NCBI GenBank assembly: GCA_963931925.1
Contig: OZ007569.1
Coordinates: 29,646,612 to 29,710,611, forward strand
Direction of reading: 5' to 3'
Source of the DNA: Onchidella celtica
Taxonomy: Eukaryota; Mollusca; Gastropoda; Systellommatophora; Onchidiidae
DNA length: 64,000 bases
Shown: positions 55,078 through 64,000 of the stretch, piece after piece
Layout of the letters: every line of letters begins with the position of its first letter
How positions within the stretch are numbered: the stretch's first letter is position 1
Notes under the pieces: generated by a model
What the model was told of the DNA's origin: nothing
What the model saw: the letters and a program-made list of their open reading frames with translations, nothing else
Databases searched by the model: none
Program-made: the position numbers and the translations under genes

Positions 55078-56246
55078 TCAGTGCTTCTCAAAATGGGACG
55101 GTGGATCTGGACGCTATTGGCCACTTTGCGCCGTTCCCGATCTATCTGGTTACATGTCCTTTATTTACGTTTCGTATTCGGAGCTTCTAAATTTTAACAA
55201 TAGAATTAAACAGTCCCGTATTAATTATACTACAATGATAAATTTTCAGAAGTTTGGTATATCTGAAAAGAGTTTTGTAAAAGGGTATTAAAAGTTTTCA
55301 AATCAAGTTAAGGATCTTAGCCTTTCTCACAAAGGACAAGGCGCGCTGTGGATCCACGTTACAATATGTGAGTGTGCATGAGAAAACCCACAATATGTCG
55401 CAAACATGACATTTTGAGTTCTGTACACATAATAAAAGACAAGACATTTCTGATAAATTGAAGTCAGTGACCCCCCTAAAACAAGATTTTGAGAAAACGG
55501 CATTTAATCCTAAAAGTGGCAATAGCTAATTGACCCATTAATATTGGAGTGATTGCTGTTAGGAGACCGTAGTCTAATAACTAAGCCGTTATAGAGATCA
55601 TACTGAGTAGTGTTCACTGCTCATCTACAGTTTACCCTGTAACATGCCACGGTCCCCTAAACAACAGCCAAGTTGGAAGTTTGTGTCGGACCCATATTAT
55701 TTTCACTTCGAAGCTGTTTTTCTCAAAATCAGCTCTGTCGACTTATTGTGGGTTTTCTCATGCACACTCACATATATGGATTTAATAATTTGGTTCCATT
55801 AATCCGCAGGCATTGTGCTTCTTCGGAAGTCCACATATTCAATCAAAATAATTATGTTTCATTGATAGTTGGCAATTGCATGCTACACATTCGGGGGGAT
55901 TTTCTCCCCTGAGTTAAAAAAAAAAGGTGTGTCAGGTGGGTATGGCCCGGACGGATTTCGCATGTCACTCGACACAAGGGATACAAAATGCATTTGGAAT
56001 ATTCTGAGTGTATCCGTACATTCAGCATGATTACTCTTTATCAGTCCCGACAATTTTCTTGGCAAGTGTTTTCTTTATGTGCGGATGTTGTGGCACTAGA
56101 TTTATGATCCATGTCTGCCGTCAAACAGTAGGAGCACACAAGTTTCACCACACACTTTGTATCCATTATAAGAAGTGTACTTGTTCGCTCTAAACGTAGC
56201 TAAATCTAAGTGGTGCATGGCGCAGGGAGTTTGAGAAGCACCGAAG
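55078..56246. mobile_element. possible hAT-like element carrying a nested MITE
   Basis: The left end CAGTGCTTCTCAAAATGGG (55078) and right end GGGAGTTTGAGAAGCACCG (to about 56246) are inverted and hAT-like. The roughly 1.17 kb between contains the MITE at 55367-55772 and no transposase. An 8-bp target duplication is not evident, so the pairing may be fortuitous. Confidence 0.4.
55367..55772. mobile_element. Tc1/mariner-like MITE, copy 2, 406 bp
   Basis: Same TIR as 25475-26010 (TGTGAGTGTGCATGAGAAAA and complement) flanked by TA. Internal sequence is highly similar but with a single copy of the 133-bp block. The inner TIR portion differs in parallel on both sides: CCACAATATGTCG / CGACTTATTGTGG here, CCGGTATAAGTCGG / CCGACTTATACCGG in copy 1. 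The two ends have kept changing together. Confidence 0.85.
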
Positions 56247-57330
56247 CCAAGAGCTCTACAATGTTACTCTACATTACTCCGCTTTATCTACAATAAAAAG
56301 CGACCACAAGAGATCTGGGATTAGCTTTGTCCACACCAGTGATTTCCATTCTGCCCCCCCCCCTCCCTCCCCTCCCCCCTTTCCCTCATTCTTTCCTTAG
56401 GTTTATGATTAGCCACAGAGGGACAAGTGCTATGGGCAGTCACTGTTATGAATTAATAATTATTATGGAGCAAATACTGGGGCAACCAGATTAAGCTCTG
56501 CGTTCGCAGATCTACCACACACGCCTATGGCACGGTTTTAGACGGACCTGAGACTCCAATCCCGCCCTCAATGGATTTTTTCGCACGTAAATTCTCACAA
56601 GAATTATTTTAAGCTGCGCATTTTTAGACCTCTCGACCCAGATCCTATCTGTTGTATAAAAAGTCACATCGTGCCAAATCTAGGGGCATAAAAATATTTC
56701 TTCGGCATAATGTTATATCATGCTCTACCCATGCGTTATTCTAATGTCCCCCCCCCCCCGTTTTCTTTTTGTCCACTGTTACGCGCTCGCCCCCCCCCCC
56801 CCATCCAAAAGTGGGGCAAAGGTGAAAAAAACAACAACAAAAAAAACATTGATCAACTTTGAACACCCAATCACCTCACAACAGTCGGTTCTGTACATGG
56901 CGAACACTTTCCGTCTAGGTGAGTCTATATATTAAAGAACGACAAACAAATGAATCAATTCCACATCGCTCCCAAGACACAAAAAGCTGAAAATGAAAAA
57001 CCGTGCAAAAAAAGCGCTTTTCATACATGGTACGACTGAGAGAAAACAAAACAAAAAAAAAAACCCAAATCAGCTCTTTCAAGGTGCTCCACTCCAATCC
57101 TATAATAGCAGTCCTGTAATAATGTGCGGTACACACGAGATGTATACACGCTGATCTCTGTGCGCGCGCAACTCTTGCTTATTTTCGGGGTTCGGGTGGA
57201 CGTAGGTGGTATGGTACAGAACTATGTCTAGCCCTTTCAAATATGGCATTGCAAACAAATAATAATAATAATGATAATGATAGTAATAAAGAATATCAGA
57301 AGAAAGACATTTTCTACTGCCCTCAGTGAC
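56247..57330. other. no gene seen; poly-C runs
   Basis: C runs at about 56355, 56748 and 56790, the last two in a context like the hAT-related repeat at 42640-42780. Otherwise nothing recognised. Confidence 0.45.
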
Positions 57331-57335
57331 GGGCT

Positions 57336-57463
57336 GTGGGTGGTTGGTGGGCGCTTCTGATAGATCTCTTTCTGTCCTACCATTCTGGTATGTTCTGTCT
57401 GTCGTCTTGCTTCTCCCTAGCACTATGTGCCCCTTGTCGTATCGATGTGCTTCCTCAAAACTC
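57336..57463 (-). repeat. R140 dispersed repeat, minus-strand copy
   Basis: Reverse complement of the R140 order: GTGGGTGGTTGGTGGGCGCT, TCTGTCCTACCATTCTG, TCTGTCTGTCGTCTTGCTTC, TAGCACTATG and ATCGATGTGCTTCCTCAAAA. Confidence 0.8.
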
Positions 57464-57521
57464 ACTGTGACAAGCTATAGCTGAAAGCATCATCAAACTG
57501 GACGCATTATTTGTGGCTTTA

Positions 57522-57568
57522 CCCAGAGAGAGAGAGAAAGAGAGAGAGAGAGACAGAGTGAGAGAAAA
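57522..57568. repeat. GA-rich tract
   Basis: Short imperfect (GA)n. Confidence 0.85.
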
Positions 57569-58823
57569 TGGATAGCGTCCCACCACCACTTCCATGTACG
57601 TATCATCTATTTGGACAAAGACGTGTTCGCACTTTCCACCTTCCAAGTTCGGAGACAGCACATTATTAACCTGTCCATGTCCCCGAATAATCTCTCGACC
57701 TGACACGGCAATTACCTGCTAATCAAACAAGGTTTGACACCTTTCGTTACCAACAGTGAGTCAGGCTGCGTCCATGCCTCCAACATGGCATTGCCTTAAG
57801 GTCAACAATCCCTGAGTAAGGGCTCGCTCACTTTACACGTAATTATCCAGAACCAGCAACTGTTGGAATCGTCACTATCTACCGTATTGGTCAAGGGCTG
57901 GTTGCGCACTGAGTCACGTCTATTTTGCCTGGGTCTTAGTGAAAGGTAAGGTTTATAGAGAGCCCCGAGCACTAACAACAAAGTCTATGTGTCTCGCCAG
58001 CTGCTTCAAAGGAAGTTCAAATCTGCGTCAAGGCCGACCCAAAACAATCTTGATTCAGTGTTAAGTTCTACTAGCTTTAGTCCGACGTATATTAATAGCT
58101 GATGTTCTTCTTGAGATCAAGTCCAACCCTGTCGTGTACCGTACAGAAAATTAGAACAAAAACAGATTGGCCACTCCGTGCCAAAGGTCACACACCAAAA
58201 ACAACTGATAAGATAAAATAGTTCACTTTGATAAACGGTTTTATAAGCTCATTTCAAAAGTATGAAAAATTACACAGGCTATTATGTTAGCACAGTGACG
58301 GTATCTTATTTTCTATTACTGTATGTTGGTCAAGGTCTGAGATCACGCTGATCTACAGTTATAAGGGAGCAGCGCCAATATGAATCATTTATACTTTCCC
58401 ACCTTTTGTACATTTCTCTAGGCTAATCCTGCTGTTTCAGTGTTTTTTTCTTTCAATTTTCTTGGGAGCAGGCGGCGTCTCTGTGAGCCAACTCTGCGTT
58501 GTCTTTTTGTCAGGTCAATCTAGGACGGCCCTGCTGTGTGGGAAGCCAGTATTAGCTGACAGACTTTCTAGATCTAACAATAACAAGAAAAACTCCTGCA
58601 ACGCCAGAAAACTAGAAGGATATAGTATTTCGTTGTGCTCACAACAGACTTCTCGCGTTACCTCTGGGGGGGACTCAGAATAATTACATTACATCATGCA
58701 GTGTCGGCATCATTTCAAACCAAACCACTGGTTTTCTGAACCGCACCCATACAGACAAACGCGCACACAGACTCATTTACCCTCACACATACGTGATCCA
58801 CGCGGCGAGAGAGCTGACTCAGT
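57569..58823. other. no gene seen; family B fragment
   Basis: 57897-57955 (GGTTGCGCACTGAGTCACGT, CTTAGTGAAAGG) looks like one degraded family B end. Nothing else recognised. Confidence 0.45.
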
Positions 58824-59333
58824 TAGGCTAGTGGCGCACTGGAGTCAAGTCTGTTCTGTCTCGGCTTCAGTGTGAGATGTGAACTATGCTATGGTTATAC
58901 GGCATCTCGCGCACTGCCGAGACCGAAACAAGTGAACAAGTCTGTCTCGCTAATGCCGGCTCGTCAAAACTGTCTTGAGTCAAATAACAGAGAGAAAGAA
59001 AGAGAGAGAGAGAAAATACTGTTTTGAGCCAACTAGCAGAGAGAGAGAGAAATACTGTTTTGAATCAACTAGGAGAGAGAGGGGGGGAGAGGGAGAGAAT
59101 ACTGTTTTGAGTCAACTAGCAGAGAAAGACAGAGAGAATACTGTTTTGAACCAATTAGCAGAGAGAGAGAGAAAGAAAGAGAGAATACTGTTTTGAGCCA
59201 ACTAGCAATGAGGGAGAGAGACAGAGAGAAAATCCTGTTTTGAGTCAACTAGCAGAGAGAGAGAATAGAGAGAGAGAGAGAGTGAGAGAGACCTCGGTCA
59301 CTGTGTCAAAACTTGCAGTGCGCCATCAGCCTA
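58824..59333. mobile_element. family B TIR element, about 510 bp, carrying a minisatellite
   Basis: TIRs TAGGCTAGTGGCGCACTG (58824-58841) and CAGTGCGCCATCAGCCTA (59316-59333), 16 of 18 matching. The left 130 bp is colinear with other family B copies (AGTCAAGTCTGTTCTGTCTC, GTGAGATGTGAACTATG, GCGCACTG, AAGTCTGTCTCGCTA). The right half is filled by the tandem array at 58966-59290. No transposase. Confidence 0.7.
58966..59290 (+). repeat. minisatellite, about seven units
   Basis: Core TACTGTTTTGAGTCAACTAG followed by CAGAGAGAGA of variable length. Units vary from about 40 to 60 bp because the GA part expands and contracts. The first core (ACTGTCTTGAGTCAAATAAC) is the most diverged. Confidence 0.9.
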
Positions 59334-60203
59334 GATGGCTGTCATAGGGAAGTGCTTTAAGAATGTTTCTTGCGGAAGCCAAAGCCAGTGAAATATCCAT
59401 GCATCTATATTCTCTTTGCAAAACTACACAATCACGCTTGATAATACATAAATTAGTTCATTTTGAGCAAAGCCCCCAAATAAATCTGGGTAATGCGCCT
59501 TAAGTCCAAATCCCATATTTGAAGCGCAATAATCTTAAACTAAAACAAGGATACTACCAAAATTTTCAGCTACCTACTTGCGGAGGAACACAACCGTGTA
59601 ACACAACCCTACAAAGTTGCTTACAGGAATCATAGGCTGATTAACTGAAACTGGAAAATCTTCAAACAACAGAGCCGAAAATGGACCCCAAACCACCCGA
59701 AAGGCCTGAACCTAGATGTAAACTTATTTTACATTCTTATGATACATGAATATACACAGGATGGGCGAGGATGAAAATCTCGATAGGACTGAGGGTCAGC
59801 CTTGACGAGGATAATTCCCACGTCTAAAGAATACGCATCTGCACCTGGTAATCTGCGGGAGAAGTGACAAAAACTGAAGTAAAATATCATTTGAAGTATT
59901 ATTTACAGAATTATTTCACAACAGTGTATTCAATGCAGTAAAGACACCAGAAACACATCATGTATCAGAATCAAACTTCACTGGGCGAAAACAACAAAGA
60001 CATTTCAATTTGAAAGCCAGGAAAAGAATTGGAAAATTTTAATGGCAACAAACGAAACGAGCACCCACGCCACACTCAGACACAAACGCATAATATCCTG
60101 TAATAAAACAACCGTTTGATGATGAAATGTTAATGTTTGTGCGGGCAGATGTGCAGAGGGAAACAAAGCCAGCACCCTCGGGAGAGCAAAGTCTAGGATC
60201 AAC
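59334..60203. other. no recognisable feature
   Basis: AT-rich unique-looking sequence. Confidence 0.45.
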
Positions 60204-60492
60204 AGCTCTGATCAATGTAACCACTATTTTTTCCCCCTTCTTTTTTCTCTCTTGAAAACATTTCTATCCTACAATATTTCTTTCTGTGCAAGTAAATATT
60301 TAAGCATTTGATTTTGACCCACATTCAAATAGGCTAATCTAAGAACAGCTGAGCCGTGACCTATGTAACCATTTTTTCCCTTTTCTTTTAATCTCATTTA
60401 AAGCATCATAATCCCCATTATCTGATTATCCTATAATATTTCTTTCAGTTCAATTAAATACTTAAGCATTTGACCCACATTCAAATAATCCA
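60204..60492 (+). repeat. tandem duplication, period about 150 bp
   Basis: ATGTAACCACTATTTTTTCC, ATCCTACAATATTTCTTTC, AAGCATTTGATTTTGACCCA and CATTCAAATA recur as ATGTAACCATTTTTTCCC, ATCCTATAATATTTCTTTC, AAGCATTTGACCCA and CATTCAAATA. Confidence 0.85.
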
Positions 60493-61029
60493 TTTGATCC
60501 CCACGAACAAACAACACTGTTGACTGGGAAGAAAGCCCAGCAAAGATGAAGACGCTCTCATGATAGCCCATGTCCTTATTATCTGCCATGGGCACTGGAG
60601 CGGATTGAGGACTGCCTAGAGACGGAGTGATAACAGAGGGGGCGCGCAAAAGCCCAGCATTAAAAGGCTTTTTATGCATGGTCTACTAGTTGCAATTTCC
60701 GCTGATTTTTCCTTCAACTTCTTTAACATGCAGGTATGGGTGAATGGATGAATGGATGGACAACTTTACAAGGTACGTGAGAACTGACTGTCGGAAGGGC
60801 TTAATGAAAGTTAATGATAAAACACGGCGATCTGACAAACTCCGTTATCTGAACGACCGTGGTTATCTCAAAGAGCGCTGGCTGACCCGGGTGAAACCGG
60901 ATCCCAAAGTCACACTGATTTGTCCAACTGATAGAGTAACTTCTTTCTTCACTTTCAGTAGGTTACACCTCAAACCCAGGTCATTTAACAGTTTGGGGAG
61001 GGGGGGGGGGAGAAGTAAGTGAAAAGAGG
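60493..61029. other. no gene seen
   Basis: A 92-codon frame at 60744-61022 (basic, e.g. TRYVRTDCRKGLMKVNDKTR) is unrecognised and ends in a G run. I do not call it a gene. Confidence 0.4.
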
Positions 61030-61034
61030 ATGCT

Positions 61035-61165
61035 GGATAGAGCGATGGAGAGAGAAAAAGAAAGAGAGAGACAGAGAAACAGACCGTCACAGACAGAGAC
61101 AGTGAGACAGCGAGAAGGGCGCATGAGTGTGTGTGTGCGCACGAGAGAGAGAGAGAGACAGGGAC
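61035..61165. repeat. GA/GACA-rich tract
   Basis: Imperfect GA purine tract with a short GT patch at 61125-61140. Confidence 0.85.
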
Positions 61166-61454
61166 AGAGGGTTACACTGCAATATGAGGTTAACGAATTA
61201 ATTATACAAGTCTCATTTTTCAATAATTAAAGACTCCCGCAAAAAAACTGAAGTCATCGACAGGCAGCACTGGTGTGATCCACCGTACCACAATGTTTTT
61301 TTGACATTGACTTCAGAAAAACAGAACGTATGATATAACCAGACACATGTACATGAAATGAAACACCATGAATGGAAGGAAAAACAAATGAAAGAAAAAA
61401 ATCAATGGCGAAGGAAGATCTCTCTTCAGATTGTACAATGGGGTATTAAGTGAG

Positions 61455-61620
61455 AAAGGGGCGGGGGGGGGGGGAGGGGGGGCTGTAACAGTTAACCGAT
61501 CATATTCAATAATCGTCACAACGGATGCACAAATTCAAAGGATTGGAACAAGAGAGGCCCGGGGGGGGGGGGTCTTCGGAAGAAAAATTTGGGACGTGTG
61601 TGGAGGAGGGGGGCGGGTTT
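61455..61620 (+). repeat. G-rich segments
   Basis: G runs at 61457-61481, 61561-61571 and 61600-61617 on the + strand, with G-quadruplex potential. Confidence 0.8.
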
Positions 61621-61767
61621 ATCAAGACAGACCATTGTGCAAATATAATTAAAGGTTGCCTCCAGTCTCAGAGTTTCGGAGACAGCCCCAGAGGCAGCGC
61701 AACCTCATTCTGTCTCACTGTGCTGGTGGGGGAAGCCTTTTCTGTGTCTCTACCGGCCACAATGATG

Positions 61768-61976
61768 AGTCTCTTTCTCTCTCTCTCTGTCTCTTTTTTC
61801 TTCCCTTCTCCTTCTTTCTTACTCCCCCTCTCTCTCTTTCTTTCTCATTTTTCTTCTCTTCTCCCTCTTTCTCTCTCTCTGTTACTCCCTTTTTTTCTCT
61901 CTCTTCCTGTCACTCTCTCTCTCTCCTTCCTCCTCTATCTCTCTCTCTCTTTTTCAGTCTCTTCTATCCCTCTCTG
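61768..61976. repeat. CT-rich pyrimidine tract
   Basis: About 210 bp of imperfect (CT)n/(CTTT)n. The 146-158-codon Ser/Leu/Phe-rich + frames over it are artefacts. Confidence 0.9.
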
Positions 61977-62387
61977 TGTAACATGTGCTTGGTGTTGGTG
62001 AGGAACGGCGTTGGAAGACGCCATACACACAAGGCCGGGACAAACGTTAGCATGGCTCCACAACGCAAACAGATTATAATATATTTTTCACAATGACATG
62101 ATTTCTGTATATCATGACTATTCCCATTGACAAACACACAATGTGATAACCGTATTATGAAGCACTCAGTGAACAGTCCCCGTGCAATGATAAACACACA
62201 AAAAGATCTGACGACATCCTTTTACGCACTGTCAGATAAAAAGGACCGCCAAACCACCTCTTCCCGACCACAGTTAATGAAGATCCCCACGAGCGTTTAG
62301 CCCAATTTAGGTACTGAACCGATTCTTTCACTTTCAAAGTGCGAAATTCACAAAACCGCTGACCCCGCCTGAACCCTACGGCTCATG

Positions 62388-62525
62388 AGTTTTGAGTTTG
62401 AGAGAGCACTTTGACACGATAACGTCCATGTCGTGCTAGGAAGAAGCAAAGACGATGGTCAGAATACAACAGTAATGACAGGACAGGAGAGCTTTCCAGT
62501 AGCAGCCACCAATCACCCAATCATG
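62388..62525 (+). repeat. R140 dispersed repeat copy
   Basis: Head GTTTTGAGTTTGAGAGAGC, TTTGACACGATAACGTCC, GTCGTGCTAGGAAGAAGCAA, ACAGTAATGACAGGACAG and end CAGCCACCAATCACCC. Confidence 0.8.
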
Positions 62526-64000
62526 CTTAAAGGGTTACAGTTACACATTATATTTAATTTATTGTGTAAAAATCAGTAAACATAAATGCGTGTTTGTGTA
62601 GTCTTGACAGTAAAACGGGGTGAGCCGCAATTTCCAAGGTCCCACATTTGAAATGAAAGAATACAGCGAATAAAGGAATTCAGCTGAAAGCCGTGACTCG
62701 CAACAGAAATTTCCACTTGTAGAGAGAATGAAAGTATATGAACTCTAGCTTCCAACTTTAATAAACCAGTGAGAGCAGGGCAATTACACGGACCATTGCG
62801 CCGTTTCTGTGTGATTCAACTGCATTGATTTTCTGTGTATCCACTGAGTGCTCCCTGCAGTAATTAATTGAAAATCGCTGCCCTGCACTCGGGCACGCGG
62901 TTTGGGGCGTTAAGGTTTGCCGCTCGCGAATGCCACGGACCTGATCTAACGGCTGTTGTGAGCTGCTGCGGAGCTTAAAACTCAAGTTGCTGCAGTGCTG
63001 TTGTAGACAATTTACTCTGAATTTTGGTACCATCTACTCTGATCAGAAAAACAGCTTGAAAAAATAATAAACAAACAAATACACAAACAAATAAAAAAGC
63101 AGAAAAAAAAGCTCGTGGAAATCTGCCTTGTTGAAAGTTGCAACTTTCTCAACTCGTCATTTAAAAGTCCCATTTTTGTCATAATCATGTCCATTGGGTC
63201 TCTGTTACCCACCCTTCTGACCAATTACGTCAAGGACCAAGACTGACAGTGCTGTGCCAAGCTTGCCTAAAAGTGTACCGGTGTAAAACGTGTCGACGAT
63301 TATGAGACATTTGAGAGATACGCCCACCCCCTCCCCTTCACAAACGCATACATATTGACACAAGAAAAAGTTCCACAGGTCTGTGATAACTGCGTTGGGT
63401 AATCTGTCAGCGGGTGTCAAAACAAACTGGCAGCCACTGCAAGGGTGAAAACAAACCCACATTTTTAATTTTTCCTTTCAGGACAAAGGCATCGATTTCC
63501 TCTGACACTGAAAAGTGGACCCCTGGCTTCCATGTTATTCAGGCAGCACAGTGTGGACAAGTCGATTACTGACAGTCATCTTCGAAAAATGGCTCTTCTC
63601 CCCCCCCCCCCCCCCCTTTTTTCAACGCCGGCTTAATCCAACTGGGGGGGAGTCAAAAAAAAAAAAATTATAGAAAATCAAAACGGAAAGGGTGTCAGAG
63701 AGCGTCCTGTGGACTTGACTGCATTTGACACCAAGATACCTCTGTCTTCCGACTCCTGCTCATACCCAATGCATTGCTGGAGAATCAGCCTTAATCGCAA
63801 TTCCAATAACCTGGTTTGGTGTAAAAAGGTCAATACATTTAGCACTCACTGCGTTTCCTTTCACGGATCAGGTCCCATGTTTAGGCAGAGAATGGGCTGT
63901 TCTCTCCCCATTTTTTGTCGGACCAGAGGCAATTTTCGCTGGCACCGTAATGAGAAAACCCAGTTTATGGTCAGCACTATTTCCCACTTCGGTGTAATGA
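62526..64000. other. no gene seen; poly-C run
   Basis: C15-C16 run at 63601-63616 and A run at 63655-63667. Open frames up to 91 codons show no recognisable motif. Confidence 0.45.

Overview
The window reads as a stretch of non-coding eukaryotic nuclear DNA from an animal. There is no gene-dense prokaryotic layout. Long simple repeats (GA, GAAA, GACA, GATA, GAAT) are everywhere, a tRNA-derived SINE is present, and the only convincing protein remnants come from eukaryotic transposable elements. The mix of Helitrons, a Penelope-like element (PLE), many small terminal-inverted-repeat (TIR) elements and dense tetranucleotide arrays resembles lophotrochozoan, perhaps gastropod mollusc, genomes. 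That assignment is inference. I found no exon of a recognisable host gene; most long reading frames are translations of microsatellites.

Layout. 1-7.7 kb: diverged tandem duplications (1355-1905, 3185-3765), pyrimidine and purine tracts, several copies of a roughly 140-bp dispersed repeat (called R140 here) and a 680-bp GAAA array. 7.7-14.1 kb: the richest part. A Helitron-like outer frame (5' TC at 7709, 3' hairpin plus CTAG at 14075, in an A|T site) encloses two inverted arms of a foldback element. Between the arms lie PLE fragments (reverse transcriptase, zinc-finger linker, GIY-YIG endonuclease) and, inserted in the opposite orientation, a second Helitron with both termini (9885-12002). 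The second Helitron keeps its Pif1-type helicase but has lost its Rep domain. 14-24 kb: unique-looking DNA with a few TIR elements, a small SAP-like protein remnant (17945-18175), a perfect 42-bp palindrome (19911-19952) and G/GA-rich DNA. 24-28 kb: the largest compound microsatellites, a SINE and a Tc1/mariner-like MITE.

28-46 kb: scattered R140 copies, an LTR-like region (31960-33428), a piggyBac-like MITE, foldback elements, and a SINE split by a hAT-like MITE (40190-40533). 46-64 kb: a Z-DNA-prone CA/CG tract, a 130-bp GA array, several tandem duplications, a second piggyBac-like MITE, a hAT-like element containing a second copy of the Tc1/mariner-like MITE, and a TIR element carrying an internal minisatellite (58824-59333).

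Nothing here forms a pathway. What can be read is the insertion history: which elements are nested in which, and which small families (R140; the 'family B' TIR elements; the foldback; two TTAA-flanked MITEs) recur in the window.
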